From: Curvibacter sp. AEP1-3 | GTDB lineage: Bacteria; Pseudomonadota; Gammaproteobacteria; Burkholderiales; Burkholderiaceae_C | Length of the DNA stretch: 64,000 bases | Reading direction: 5' to 3' | Assembly (NCBI RefSeq): GCF_002163715.1 | Contig: NZ_CP015698.1 | Location: 2,157,001 to 2,221,000 of the forward strand | Shown: positions 18,579 through 27,990 of the stretch, one piece after another | Layout of the letters: each line of letters begins with the position of its first letter | Position numbering within the stretch: the first letter of the stretch is position 1 | The notes under the pieces: generated by a model | What the model was told of the DNA's origin: nothing | The model's input: the letters and a program-made list of their open reading frames with translations, nothing else | The model's database searches: none | Translations under genes and position numbers: made by a program

Positions 18579-19799
18579 ATGAGCAGCTCGGTACTCGGCA
18601 GCATCACCATCGGCTATGAGCCGGTGTGGGATCAGTGGCGCAAGCGCATCGGCGTGCGCTTATGGCTGGACCCTGAGAGCAGCAGCGCAGTGGATGCCAA
18701 CCACCTCATTGAATCCCTGCAAGAGCTTTGGCCGGCGCCCCGCGAAATCTGTCTTCTACATCCCCGGGCACCCGGGTTGCTGTCTGACCTGTTGGAGCAC
18801 AGCACCGCGTCCAACATCTGGTTGGAAGTTCCGCACGCCTGGTTAGGCGATGCGCTCCTGGCAGGTCGGGTGCGCAAGGCACAGCAGCGCGGCGTCAAGC
18901 TGGTGTGGAGCGGCGAGCCGGGCGATCACCCCACGGAAGAGTCTGCATCCTGGTTCCATACGGCCATGCTCTCGCTCACCGCGCAAGATGCGCTCGGCGC
19001 CTTGCGCGCAGCACTGCGACAAAGCCACGAGGGCGGCAACCATGGGAGTCGCCATACGCAAAGCCCGGTGCACGCGGGGCAGTTCTACGAGTCCCTGGCC
19101 AGCCAAGCTCTGGTAGAACATGCCCTGGACCAGCAACATGTGCGCGGCGTAGCCGGTTGGCCCTCGGAAGAAATGCTGTACGCCTACCGCTACCGCCAGA
19201 TCCTGCCCGCGCGTCAGGCGCTGCTGGACCTGGTGCACGCCATCGATGCAGACGAGTCGCTGGAAGCCCTGGAGCACACCATGGGCAATGAGCCCCTGCT
19301 GTGCTACCGCTTTTTGCGCTATGCGAACTCAGCAGCTTTGAGCTTGCGCAGCGAAATCGGCAGCCTGCGCCAAGGCTTGATGACCTTGGGCTACAGCCGC
19401 TTGCGGGCCTGGCTCATGGAACAGTTACCGCATGCGAGTGCTGACACCAATCTGGATCCCATTCGCCACACCATGGTGCTGCGCGCGCGCATCATGGAGC
19501 GGCTGGCCGATGCGGGTGTGGAAGACGACCTGCGGCGGGAGGTTTTTCTGTGTGGGGTGTTTTCGCAGGTGGATCTGCTGCTGGGAGAAAACCTGGGCGC
19601 TGCACTGCATCGCCTTCCCTTGCCGGGCCGCGTCGCCTCGGCGGTGGTGGGGCGCACCGGCCCTTACGCACCCTGGCTGGAAGTAGCGGCAGCGCTAGAG
19701 GGGCGGAACACCAAGGTCATCCGCGAGGTCTGCAAGGCCCACCAGATTCCGGCCGACGAGGTCAACCGCGCCCTGCTGCGCAGCTTGAACGTGGGTTGA
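18579..19799 (+). CDS. HDOD-domain signalling protein at the end of the flagellar operon
   Basis: HDOD proteins are catalytically inactive HD-domain relatives that act as scaffolds in signalling and motility control. The 407-residue protein has an N-terminal part (about 1-190) that follows the pattern of a degraded EAL-type barrel, as in the YuxH architecture, then an HDOD region (LEALEHTMGNEPLLCYRFLR, ANSAALSLRSEIGSLRQGLM, LRREVFLCGVFSQVDLLLGE). No intact EAL motif is seen. I chose ATG 18579, four bases after flgL, over an upstream in-frame start inside flgL. Position suggests co-expression with the flagellum. Confidence 0.8.
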   Translation: MSSSVLGSITIGYEPVWDQWRKRIGVRLWLDPESSSAVDANHLIESLQELWPAPREICLLHPRAPGLLSDLLEHSTASNIWLEVPHAWLGDALLAGRVRKAQQRGVKLVWSGEPGDHPTEESASWFHTAMLSLTAQDALGALRAALRQSHEGGNHGSRHTQSPVHAGQFYESLASQALVEHALDQQHVRGVAGWPSEEMLYAYRYRQILPARQALLDLVHAIDADESLEALEHTMGNEPLLCYRFLRYANSAALSLRSEIGSLRQGLMTLGYSRLRAWLMEQLPHASADTNLDPIRHTMVLRARIMERLADAGVEDDLRREVFLCGVFSQVDLLLGENLGAALHRLPLPGRVASAVVGRTGPYAPWLEVAAALEGRNTKVIREVCKAHQIPADEVNRALLRSLNVG

Positions 19800-19814
19800 A
19801 CGCCCGCTGCCGAT

Positions 19815-21107
19815 TTAGTTCTTGGTGTCGTCCACCGAGAAGAAGTAGGACAAGCGCTGTTGCGGGTTGAGCCACTCAAATACATCCAGCGGAAGCGTTG
19901 AGGGCCGGATCGCTTCCAGGATCTTGATTTCCGATTCACCCGCCAAATCAATGGTGGGCGCATCGTCTTTGGACACCTCTGGCGAATACAGCAACACCGT
20001 CGGCTTCAGGGAATTTGCTCCCGGGGCAATCACCAGCGCCAAGGAGCCGTCACTCAGTTGCACCGCTGTTCCCGGCGGATACACACCCAGCAGCTTGATC
20101 ATGAGACTCAACAACGCTTTGTCCAAGCGGGTGGACTCGTTGCGGAACATGGTGGCAAGTGCTTCAGCCGGCATCATCGGCACGCCCTTGGGCATGTCCG
20201 GAGTGCACAGGGTGTCGTAGCGGTCCACGATGGCGAGAATGCGCGCGCCTACGCTCAAGGCCTCGCCTTTTTTGCCGCGAGGCCAGCCTGTACCGTCCAT
20301 GGCTTCGTGGTGGTCCGCAATCATTGCCAATGCTTCTGCACTGAACGCACCGGATTCATCCGCAAACCGGGTACTGAAATCCACGTGCTGGCGGAAGAAG
20401 TCCTCTTCATGCTTCTTGCGCTGGGGGTTCTTCAATATCTGGGGAGGAATCTGCGATTCACCCGCGTCGTGCGCAAGGGCGGCCAGGGCCAGATCGGCAA
20501 GCGCACGCTCATTCATGCCGGCCTTCTTGCCGACCAGCATGGCCAAAGTCATGCAGTTCAGCGCATGGAACTGCGGGCCTTGTTCTTTCTTGTCACCCAG
20601 CAAATGCAGGAGCACCTCCCGGTTTTTGGACACCAGGGACGCAGCTTCTGACGACAGATCCATCAGCTGTTTGCCCGCCACCTTCGGGGAACGGGGCAGC
20701 TCATTGAGGGCTGCTTTGGCGGCTCGTGCCGCATTCCCCCATGCCTGGTCAGCCCGCAGAGCCGCATCACGCAGGGCTTTTTGCTTGGCAATTTTGGCTT
20801 TTTCAAGCGCCAGCGTTTCGGCCACCAAGGCGGCCTTTGCAGCCCGTTCTTCCGCTGCTTTGGCTTCGTCCTCGGACAGGGGCTTGGGAATCAGCGGCCC
20901 GGGCTGGGCGGTGCTTTCTTCACTGTAGTAGTACAGCTTTCCTTCAATATCCAGCGACTGGATGATGGAGACATCTTTTGCCGTCTTGACCATGAAGCGG
21001 CTGGAGAAAAACGGGTGCTCGTCCCATGTAAGGTCCAACCAGACATAGAGCCCGATCACGACCTGCGAAGCATCAATCGGAACCGGCGTACCAAGCTTTT
21101 TCCACAT
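19815..21107 (-). CDS. HD-GYP-like protein with N-terminal DUF3391-type region
   Basis: HD-GYP proteins hydrolyse cyclic di-GMP and often affect motility. This protein of about 430 residues has an N-terminal domain resembling DUF3391, a coiled-coil Ala/Lys/Glu-rich linker (about 80-145), and an HD domain with ALAHDAGES (the HD dyad), ADHHEAMDGTGWP, and ILAIVDRYDTLCTPD. The signature triad reads GWP instead of GYP, so activity cannot be assumed. I prefer ATG 21107; a GTG two codons earlier (21113) is possible. It converges with the HDOD gene. Confidence 0.8.
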   Translation of the reverse strand: MWKKLGTPVPIDASQVVIGLYVWLDLTWDEHPFFSSRFMVKTAKDVSIIQSLDIEGKLYYYSEESTAQPGPLIPKPLSEDEAKAAEERAAKAALVAETLALEKAKIAKQKALRDAALRADQAWGNAARAAKAALNELPRSPKVAGKQLMDLSSEAASLVSKNREVLLHLLGDKKEQGPQFHALNCMTLAMLVGKKAGMNERALADLALAALAHDAGESQIPPQILKNPQRKKHEEDFFRQHVDFSTRFADESGAFSAEALAMIADHHEAMDGTGWPRGKKGEALSVGARILAIVDRYDTLCTPDMPKGVPMMPAEALATMFRNESTRLDKALLSLMIKLLGVYPPGTAVQLSDGSLALVIAPGANSLKPTVLLYSPEVSKDDAPTIDLAGESEIKILEAIRPSTLPLDVFEWLNPQQRLSYFFSVDDTKN

Positions 21108-21283
21108 ACTCACTCATGTTTAAAAGTACTTACTCGGGCGAGTTTAACTATTAAACACAAGATGCACACACGCTCGGGTGCTACAAAAGGGTGAGCAAAT
21201 GCCCCTTGAATCAAGAATGTGGTTTTTTGGGGCGGCGATTCACACGGTTTTGCGACCTCTACGCCCATTTATGCATCAAATCA

Positions 21284-21331
21284 CGCTTTTACGCCCGTAG
21301 TTTCTGCGCGAGCAGCTCCTGAATTTATAGC
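21284..21331 (-). repeat. 48-bp interspersed repeat, copy 1
   Basis: On the minus strand this reads core-outward as GCTATAAATTCAGGAGC, then TGCTCGCGCAGAAACTACGG, then GCGTAAAAGC. On the + strand the 17-base module at 21315-21331 reads GCTCCTGAATTTATAGC. The copy ends 4 bases beyond the stop codon of the chemoreceptor gene at 21336, inside the 222- to 228-base gap before the HD-GYP-like gene. It is one of eleven related copies in the window. Confidence 0.75.
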
Positions 21332-21335
21332 GTCT

Positions 21336-22961
21336 TCAAGCCATGCCCAGCCGGAGGTTGGACACCGTGCGGTGGGCGTGCTTCAAGCCCCTTTCCGCAT
21401 CCAGTTTGAAGATCGCGACGGTATCTACCAGTTCCTGCGTCTGGTGTTGCAGGTTCTGGGATGCGGCAGCGCTCTCTTCCACCAGTGCTGCGTTCTGCTG
21501 CGTGGTTTTGTCGAGCTGGTTCAGTGCCTCGCCGATCTGAGAAATGGCCTGGTCTTGCTCGAAGCTGGTGTGGCTGATTTCGCCCACGATGTCGCCCACC
21601 CGCTTTACCGCGTCCACCACTTCCTGCATAGTGATGCCTGCGCGCTCCACCAGGCTGGAGCCCTCCTCCACCTGGTGCACGCTGGCACTGATGAGGGTTT
21701 TGATTTCCTTGGCTGCTTCGGCGCTGCGGCCCGCCAGAGATCGCACTTCACTGGCGACCACTGCAAAACCGCGGCCCTGCTCGCCGGCCCGGGCGGCCTC
21801 CACCGCCGCATTCAGCGCGAGGATGTTGGTTTGGAACGCAATGCCGTCGATCACACTGATGATGTCGTTGATGCGGCGGGAACTTTCATTGATCCCTCGC
21901 ATGGTGTTCACCACTGCGGACACCTCGTCCCCACCCCGGCCGGCGACGGTGGACGCCGTCTTTGCCAACTCATTGGCGTGGCCCGCGCTTTCCGTGCTGC
22001 GCCGGGCGGAACCGGTGAACTCTTCCATGGTGGCGGCCGTTTCTTCCAATGCGCTGGCTTGTTCTTCCGTGCGCTGGCTCAGCTCCATACCGCCCACCGC
22101 GATCTGTTCAGCACCGGTGGCAATGGAATCAGAAGCACCTCGCACCCGGCTCACGATGTCCACGAGGCTGGCTTGCATGGTCGCCATGTAGGCCAGCACA
22201 CTGCCGGCTGGCGCAGTCTGCAATATGGGCATGGTCGTGAGGTCGCCCTCGGCCACCCGCTGCGCGGCCAGATTCAGCTCGGCCGGTTCAGCCCCCAGCG
22301 CGCGGGTGAGGTGCCGCACCACCACCCAAGCCACCATGCACGCCACCACCGTGCCCATGATGGACAAGCCGATCAGCAGATTACGCAAGCGCGCGAAATC
22401 GGCCTCTGAGGCAGCAATGGCTTCCAGGGATGCCTTGTGACTGGCTTCGCCAAACGCATCCACCTTCTGGATCAACGCCTTGAGCAGCGGCCGGCATTCG
22501 CGGGAGAGCTTGGCGCTGGCTTCGTCCTTCTGGCCTTTGCGCGCCAAGTCCACGATCGCCAAGGCTACCGGACCGTACTGGGTTTCCACTTTAGCGATGT
22601 CGGCGGCCAGCGCCTTCGCTTCGGCTGTCACGCCGTCATCGCTCATGCGGGCCAGCAAGTCGGCGATGCGTTTTTGCACCTCCTCGTGTGCTTTCACCAC
22701 CACGCCGTACTCCTCATCGCGGTCAGCCGCGGTGTCAACGAGCAGCAGGTTCCGGGCTGCTATGGCGCGCCGCTCCACCGCGACTTGCACTTCCTCTGCC
22801 AGGGTGTCGCGGGCGTTGCTGCCGTGGATGAAGTCCTCCATCTCCTCATGCGCTTTGTCTGCGGCATAGAGGCCCAGTCCTGAGGCGGCAACAAGCAAAA
22901 GCACCAGAGTGCCGAAAGCGAGCGTCAATTGCGCTCGAATAGTGAGTCCGCGGTGCTGCAT
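21336..22961 (-). CDS. Methyl-accepting chemotaxis protein (4HB_MCP type)
   Basis: A transmembrane chemoreceptor that would signal to CheA/CheW. The 541 residues comprise TM1 (about 8-30), a periplasmic four-helix-bundle domain (about 31-190), TM2 (about 191-213), a HAMP domain, and the cytoplasmic signalling coiled coil whose tip contains [20 protein letters not shown]. No C-terminal NWETF-type CheR/CheB tether is seen. Repeat copy 1 lies right behind its stop. It is a paralogue of the next receptor; ligand unknown. Confidence 0.93.
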   Translation of the reverse strand: MQHRGLTIRAQLTLAFGTLVLLLVAASGLGLYAADKAHEEMEDFIHGSNARDTLAEEVQVAVERRAIAARNLLLVDTAADRDEEYGVVVKAHEEVQKRIADLLARMSDDGVTAEAKALAADIAKVETQYGPVALAIVDLARKGQKDEASAKLSRECRPLLKALIQKVDAFGEASHKASLEAIAASEADFARLRNLLIGLSIMGTVVACMVAWVVVRHLTRALGAEPAELNLAAQRVAEGDLTTMPILQTAPAGSVLAYMATMQASLVDIVSRVRGASDSIATGAEQIAVGGMELSQRTEEQASALEETAATMEEFTGSARRSTESAGHANELAKTASTVAGRGGDEVSAVVNTMRGINESSRRINDIISVIDGIAFQTNILALNAAVEAARAGEQGRGFAVVASEVRSLAGRSAEAAKEIKTLISASVHQVEEGSSLVERAGITMQEVVDAVKRVGDIVGEISHTSFEQDQAISQIGEALNQLDKTTQQNAALVEESAAASQNLQHQTQELVDTVAIFKLDAERGLKHAHRTVSNLRLGMA

Positions 22962-23129
22962 AAGCGCTCCAGTACGTTTATGCGCAAATACTAAATAATT
23001 TTTCTATTTTTGACAATTATTTGTTTTAATTAATTTTATCGATTTAAGCCCTTCATTTACTGTCGTTGGATCTATAGAACCGCATTCATTGCGATTGGGT
23101 TTAGTAAAACTACCGCACTGATCGCATCC

Positions 23130-24752
23130 TCAGGCAGCGGACCAACGAGGGCTCGCTATGCGGGTAAGGGGAGAGACACGTTCAATCGGTACATCCAACT
23201 TGAAGACGGAAACGGTTTCCACCAGCTCTCTGGTCTGAAGCTGCAGGTTCTGAGAGGCCGCTGCACTCTCTTCCACCAAAGCTGCGTTTTGCTGGGTCGT
23301 GTGATCCAGCTGGGTGACGGATTCACCTATTTGAGCAATCGCGCGCTCCTGCTCGGCGCTGGCATGGCTGATTTCCTCCACCATTTGGCCCACCCGCTGC
23401 ACCACATCCACCACGTCGCGGATAGTGGCACCCGCTTCAGTCACCAAGCTGGTTCCGGAGCTCACTTGCAATACGCTGTCGTGAATCAATTGCTTGATTT
23501 CTTTGGCCGCCTCGGCACTACGCTGCGCGAGGTGGCGCACCTCACTCGCTACCACTGCAAACCCTCGACCCTGCTCTCCAGCGCGTGCGGCTTCCACCGC
23601 CGCATTGAGGGCCAGAATGTTGGTCTGGAATGCGATGCCATCGATCACACTGGTGATCTCACCGATGCGGCGTGAGCTCGCACTGATGCCCTGCATCGTG
23701 AGTACCACCTGCGCCACTTGTGCGCCGCCCCGCTCAGCGACGACGCTGGCGTTGCCGGCGAGCTGATTGGCGGCCTGGGCGCCCTCGGCACTCTTGCGGG
23801 CCGCACCGTTGAGCTCTTCCATGGTGGCAGCTGTTTCCTCCAAGGCACTGACCTGCTCTTCGGTCCGCTGGCTCAAGTCCAAGCCACCTGCTGCGATTTG
23901 CTGAACACCTGTTGCCAGATTGTCAGTGGCCGAGCGAACCCGTCCGACGATCTCTACCAGGCTACTCTGCATGGCGGCCATGTAGGCCAACACACTCCCC
24001 TCCGGCGCGCGCACAAACCGTTCGTTGCAGGTCAGGTCGCCGTGGGCCACGCTCTCTGCAGTAGCGCGCAGTTCTGAAGGTTCAGCCCCCAAGGCCTTCC
24101 CGAGGAAACGGATCATGGCAGTGGCCATGATGACAGCGGACAGCAACGCTACAAAAGCAATGCCTGCCAGCAGTTGGAGGTTGCGATGGAAGGATGCATC
24201 GGCCTCCGTCACCATCATTTGCGAACGCTGGGTCGCGTATGCGGCGTACTCTTCCGATTTGCTCACCAGAGCCACCAACAGCGGGCGGCATTCGACGTTT
24301 ATCTTTTCAATGGCCTGTTCGCGCTGCCCTTTCATCCCCAAGTCCACCACCGCCAGCGCGACCGGTAAATATTTCGCTTCCACTTTGGCAATCTCTTCGA
24401 CCAGGGCCCGCCCGCGTGCAGTTTCGTCGGCATCCTGCATGCGCTGCGTCAATGCTGCCAGCTTGGCGCCCACTTGCTTGTTGGCTGCCACCACGAGGGC
24501 GAACTCCTGGTCCTTATCGCTGGCGTTGGCCGCGTTGACGAGGTTTCGCGCGTGGACTGCACGTTTGAACACCGCGGCTTGCAGCTCCTCTGCAAGCGTG
24601 TAACGCGCGTTGCTTCCGTGCACAAAACCAGCCATGTCAGCATGCATCGCTTTGGTTGACTGGTAGCCCATCCAAGATGAGAGAACCAAAAAGCAAATCA
24701 TCAGGCCGAAAGCGACACCGAGTTGAGTGCGAATTGTCAGACGAGTGAACAT
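23130..24752 (-). CDS. Methyl-accepting chemotaxis protein (4HB_MCP type)
   Basis: A second chemoreceptor of 540 residues with the same architecture: TM1, a ~160-residue four-helix-bundle sensor, TM2, HAMP and a signalling domain with [20 protein letters not shown]. The signalling halves of the two receptors are nearly alike while the sensor domains differ, suggesting duplication followed by sensor divergence. The 168-base gap to the neighbouring receptor gene is AT-rich. Its ribosome site lies in the 3' arm of an 8-bp hairpin (24755-24778). Confidence 0.93.
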   Translation of the reverse strand: MFTRLTIRTQLGVAFGLMICFLVLSSWMGYQSTKAMHADMAGFVHGSNARYTLAEELQAAVFKRAVHARNLVNAANASDKDQEFALVVAANKQVGAKLAALTQRMQDADETARGRALVEEIAKVEAKYLPVALAVVDLGMKGQREQAIEKINVECRPLLVALVSKSEEYAAYATQRSQMMVTEADASFHRNLQLLAGIAFVALLSAVIMATAMIRFLGKALGAEPSELRATAESVAHGDLTCNERFVRAPEGSVLAYMAAMQSSLVEIVGRVRSATDNLATGVQQIAAGGLDLSQRTEEQVSALEETAATMEELNGAARKSAEGAQAANQLAGNASVVAERGGAQVAQVVLTMQGISASSRRIGEITSVIDGIAFQTNILALNAAVEAARAGEQGRGFAVVASEVRHLAQRSAEAAKEIKQLIHDSVLQVSSGTSLVTEAGATIRDVVDVVQRVGQMVEEISHASAEQERAIAQIGESVTQLDHTTQQNAALVEESAAASQNLQLQTRELVETVSVFKLDVPIERVSPLTRIASPRWSAA

Positions 24753-24754
24753 GG

Positions 24755-24778
24755 AGTCACCTCACGTTTTAGGTGACT
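24755..24778 (-). promoter_or_regulatory. Hairpin enclosing the chemoreceptor ribosome site
   Basis: On the minus strand AGTCACCT, an eight-base loop (AAAACGTG) and AGGTGACT form a perfect 8-bp stem. The 3' arm contains the Shine-Dalgarno AGGTG, and the ATG follows after two bases (CC). In mRNA this would hide the ribosome site, so translation could depend on temperature, a protein or another RNA. Sequence shows the pairing; regulation is inference. Confidence 0.6.
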
Positions 24779-24868
24779 TCACTCTATATCAATCAAATCA
24801 AATACAGCAAATAAACGTTATTTTTGATGCAATCACCCCGAGACATGCGGTGTCTTTATGTTCTTTGT

Positions 24869-26329
24869 TTACAGGCGAAGCTGCTCATCCCGCAGCCGCG
24901 CAAACGTCTTCCAGAACTGCGCCTCCTGGGTTGACGCAAAGTTGATGCGCATGAGGCTGCTGGGCGTGCGCCGGGCGTGGAACAGGGCCCCGGGTGCGAG
25001 CAGGTAGCCCTCGTCCAGCATGCGCTGGCTGAGAGCATCGGTGTCCACCCCCGTCTCGACCCAGCCGAACAGGCCCACCGGGTCCGATGCAAACGTGCAG
25101 CCGTGGGCCAGCGCGAGCTTCACACTGCGGGCGCGTGCAGCATCGAGTTGGGTGCGGATGCGCTCGGCGTGCCGGCGCAGCTGGCCCTGGTCTATGCACC
25201 AGGCCATGGCCTTCTCCAATAGCGCAGGCGTGGTCAGGGTGGAGAGCAGCTTGGTGTCCAGCAAGCGCTCGGCCAAGTCTTTGGGAGCGGCCATGTAGCC
25301 CACGCGCCAGTTGGGCGCAAGGATTTTGGCAAAGCCCGCTACGTAAATAGTGCGCTGCAACCCGTCCAGCGCGCACAGGCGGGTGGCATGGTCCGGGGCG
25401 AAGTGGCTGTAGGTGTCGTCTTCGACGATATGGAAATCGTGCTGGTTCGCCAGTTGCAGGATGCGGTACGCGCTACTGGGCGAGAGGCAAAAACCGGTGG
25501 GGTTGTGAAACACACTCACACTCACAAACAGCTTGGGCTTGTGCACCTCGCAGTACTTGGCCATGACCTCCAGGTCCGGCCCGTCAGAGCGGCGCGGTAC
25601 CGGCAGGATGCGCATGCCCAGGGCGTCCAGCCGGGCAAACTCCACCGCCCAACCGGGTTCTTCGACCATCACATAGTCACCCGCGCGCAGCAGGGTGCGG
25701 CTCACCACGTCCAGCGCATGGGTGGCGCCCATGGTGGTGATGATCTGCTCCGGCGGGGCATGCACTGCCAGCCCCGCCAGCTTGGTGGATAGCGCTCGGC
25801 GCAGCCCGATGTCGCCGGCCGGCTCCCCGTATTGCAGGGAGAAGGCGTTCAGCGCTTCCACGCTGCAACTGCGGCGCACCGCTGTGGCCAAAAAGGTAGT
25901 CTCCAGCCACTCCTTGGGCAGCACGCCCATGCCGGGTTGGGGCTTGTTGCTCACGCCGTGGAACATGCCGCGGATCAGCGCTGTGGCATTGAGCGGCGCG
26001 CGCTGGCGGGGCATGGTCAGCACCAAGCTGCCACCATCTGAGCCTACCTCATTTGCTCCTGAAATCATAGCCTCCCGCGCACTATCCATAGGCGCCAGGG
26101 GCACATCTCTTACATAAAAGCCACGGTTGCGGCGCGCCTCGATCAGGCCTTGCGCCAGCAGCTGGTCATAGGCGGTCACCACAGTGGACGGGCTCACCTT
26201 CTGCTGCTGGGCACAGAGGCGCACCGAGGGCAGGCGCGCACCGGGCGCCAGCAAGCGGTCGCGAATGCGCTGGGCGAACACTGCGCAGAGCTGCTCAGCC
26301 AGGGTCTGTGCGGCGGTTTTCATCAACAT
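24869..26329 (-). CDS. MocR/PdxR-type regulator (GntR wHTH fused to aminotransferase domain)
   Basis: A transcription factor with a GntR winged helix (about residues 8-75, GARLPSVRLCAQQQKVSPST) joined to a fold-type I aminotransferase domain that binds PLP as effector. The PLP lysine is in GFAKILAPNWRVGY. The 486-residue start at ATG 26329 is preceded by GGAGAG; a longer frame lacks a site. It is divergent from the EamA-led operon it probably controls. The linker (APMDSAREAMISGANE) is encoded by repeat copy 2 on the opposite strand. Confidence 0.9.
   Translation of the reverse strand: MLMKTAAQTLAEQLCAVFAQRIRDRLLAPGARLPSVRLCAQQQKVSPSTVVTAYDQLLAQGLIEARRNRGFYVRDVPLAPMDSAREAMISGANEVGSDGGSLVLTMPRQRAPLNATALIRGMFHGVSNKPQPGMGVLPKEWLETTFLATAVRRSCSVEALNAFSLQYGEPAGDIGLRRALSTKLAGLAVHAPPEQIITTMGATHALDVVSRTLLRAGDYVMVEEPGWAVEFARLDALGMRILPVPRRSDGPDLEVMAKYCEVHKPKLFVSVSVFHNPTGFCLSPSSAYRILQLANQHDFHIVEDDTYSHFAPDHATRLCALDGLQRTIYVAGFAKILAPNWRVGYMAAPKDLAERLLDTKLLSTLTTPALLEKAMAWCIDQGQLRRHAERIRTQLDAARARSVKLALAHGCTFASDPVGLFGWVETGVDTDALSQRMLDEGYLLAPGALFHARRTPSSLMRINFASTQEAQFWKTFARLRDEQLRL
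26055..26102 (+). repeat. 48-bp interspersed repeat, copy 2 (inside the MocR gene)
   Basis: The + strand carries the 17-base module GCTCCTGAAATCATAGC (26055-26071), then CTCCCGCGCACTATCCATAG and GCGCCAGGGGC. It lies antisense within the linker coding region of the MocR-type regulator, between the DNA-binding and aminotransferase domains, and keeps that reading frame open. Confidence 0.75.
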
Positions 26330-26395
26330 GGGCGGACTCTCCGGGCAAGGCTGTAACGGTGGTGCCAGCAATACAGATTGCAGGCTGTTTAGCAA

Positions 26396-26432
26396 AACTG
26401 TACTGCAACTGTGCTGTTTTTCAAAGTACAGT
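26396..26432. promoter_or_regulatory. Candidate MocR operator overlapping the divergent promoters
   Basis: The intergenic region contains an 11-base direct repeat (AACTGTACTGC at 26396-26406 and AACTGTGCTGT at 26407-26417) and an inverted repeat ACTGTACT (26397-26404) / AGTACAGT (26425-26432). On the minus strand TTGAAA (26419-26424), 16 bases and TACAGT (26397-26402) form a plausible promoter for the regulator. Direct plus inverted repeats overlapping their own promoter are typical of MocR/PdxR operators. Confidence 0.55.
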
Positions 26433-26439
26433 GAATCGC

Positions 26440-27366
26440 ATGAATTCCAAAAACGAAACACGCGGCCTCTGGCTGGGCTTGCTGGGCGTGGCGATCTTTG
26501 CCATCACCCTGCCCATGACACGCCTGGCCACCGGCACCGCCGACGCGCCCCAGCTCTCGCCCTGGTTTGTGACGCTGGGTCGCGCGGCGCTGGCCGGAGG
26601 TTTGTCGATCGTGTTTTTGCTCGCCACCCGTTCGCGCTGGCCCACACCGGGCGAGTGGCGCCCGCTTAGCATTGCCACGCTGGGCAACGCACTCGGTTTT
26701 CCAGTGCTCATCGGCTACGCGCTGCGCACCATAAGCGCCAGCCATGCCGCCGTCATCATTGCCTTGCTGCCGCTAGCGACCGCCGTGGTGGCCGCCATCG
26801 TCATGCATCAACGGGCACGGTTGGGCTTTTGGCTGAGTGCTTGCATAGGCGCTGCGCTGGTGGTGGGTTTTTCGCTCTATCGCGCCATGCAGCACAGCGC
26901 TGGCATGGCCCTGGAGTGGGGCGATGTGTTGATGCTGGGTGCCGTGGCGTCGGCAGCACTGGGTTATGTGTATGGCGCCAAGGTCACGCCCACGCTGGGT
27001 GCGGAGCAGGTCATTTGCTGGGTGTGCGTACTGGCGCTCCCCGTGACCCTGCCGGGGGCTTTGCTGACCTGGCCGGAGCACAGCATTCGCGCCAGCTCCT
27101 GGTGGGCGCTGGGCTACGTGGGGGTGTTCTCCATGTGGGCGGGCTTCTTTGCCTGGTACCGCGGCCTCGCATTGGGCGGCACACTCAAGGTCAGCCAGAT
27201 ACAACTGCTGCAACCGTTCTTGAGCATTCTGGCGGCCATCCCTCTCCTGGGTGAGTCGCTCGATCTGGTGACGGTGGGCTTCGCGCTTGCGGTGGTGGCT
27301 ACGGTGTTCATCGGCAAACGCTTTGCATCGGGCGCCCCACCGGTGCCGGAAGGAAAGACGCCATGA
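26440..27366 (+). CDS. EamA-family (DMT) transporter
   Basis: Members of this drug/metabolite transporter family often export amino acids or related metabolites across the inner membrane. The 308-residue protein has about ten hydrophobic segments in two EamA repeats. ATG 26440 begins MNSKNETRGLWLGLLGVAIF; the longer open frame upstream reads through the operator. It is the first gene of the run divergent from the MocR regulator and overlaps the next gene in ATGA. Confidence 0.88.
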   Translation: MNSKNETRGLWLGLLGVAIFAITLPMTRLATGTADAPQLSPWFVTLGRAALAGGLSIVFLLATRSRWPTPGEWRPLSIATLGNALGFPVLIGYALRTISASHAAVIIALLPLATAVVAAIVMHQRARLGFWLSACIGAALVVGFSLYRAMQHSAGMALEWGDVLMLGAVASAALGYVYGAKVTPTLGAEQVICWVCVLALPVTLPGALLTWPEHSIRASSWWALGYVGVFSMWAGFFAWYRGLALGGTLKVSQIQLLQPFLSILAAIPLLGESLDLVTVGFALAVVATVFIGKRFASGAPPVPEGKTP

Positions 27367-27980
27367 GCCCCGACACGTTGTTCGCTGCCGGCCTGTTTGC
27401 CGTGGTCAGCTCGGTCACGCCCGGGCCCAACAACACCATGCTCATGGCATCCGGCGTGAACTTCGGCTTTCGTCGCTCGCAACGCCACCTGTGGGGCGTG
27501 AACCTCGGCTTCACCTTCATGGTCTTGTGCGTGGGCTTAGGGCTTCACTCGGTGCTGGACCGGTTTCCGCAGTTCTACGAACTGCTGCGCTACGCAGGCT
27601 CAGCCTACATGCTCTGGATCGCCTGGACGCTGGCCAGCGCCCGCCCGGCTCCAGCAGCAGATACGGACGGCGGCAACACGCCACCCACCATTCAACCCAT
27701 GGGCTTCTGGGCCGCAGCGGCCTTCCAATGGGTGAACCCCAAAGCCTGGGTCATGGCGGTGACCTGCATGAGCACCTACCTGCCGCCCGACGCCGGCATG
27801 GCGCAAGTGGCGCTGCTGGCAGGTCTGTTCATGGTGCTGGGAGCACCCTGCTCCGCGTTCTGGGTGGGCTTTGGCCAAGCCATGCGCGGCCTGCTGCAAG
27901 ACCCGCTACGCCTGCGCATCTTCAACATCACGATGGCGCTGGCCCTGGTGGCTTCGCTCTACCCTATGCTGACAAGCTGA
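27363..27980 (+). CDS. LysE/RhtB-family exporter
   Basis: LysE-type proteins export amino acids such as lysine, threonine or homoserine. The 205-residue protein has six hydrophobic segments and the family motif VVSSVTPGPNNTMLMASGVN near the N-terminus. It overlaps the EamA gene by 4 bases, so the two exporters are translationally coupled. A second LysE paralogue (32072) lies in the same run. Confidence 0.9.
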   Translation: MSPDTLFAAGLFAVVSSVTPGPNNTMLMASGVNFGFRRSQRHLWGVNLGFTFMVLCVGLGLHSVLDRFPQFYELLRYAGSAYMLWIAWTLASARPAPAADTDGGNTPPTIQPMGFWAAAAFQWVNPKAWVMAVTCMSTYLPPDAGMAQVALLAGLFMVLGAPCSAFWVGFGQAMRGLLQDPLRLRIFNITMALALVASLYPMLTS

Positions 27981-27990
27981 AAGCCGAATC

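Noticed and set aside
21114..21283. Search for a cyclic di-GMP riboswitch upstream of the HD-GYP-like gene
   Set aside because: The gap lacks the conserved GEMM-type segments; only short GC pairs (GCCCC/GGGGC) are present.
22962..23129. Sigma-28 promoter in the AT-rich gap upstream of the first chemoreceptor gene
   Set aside because: CGATAA and TAAA occur on the minus strand but 14 bases apart instead of 17, so spacing does not fit the FliA consensus.
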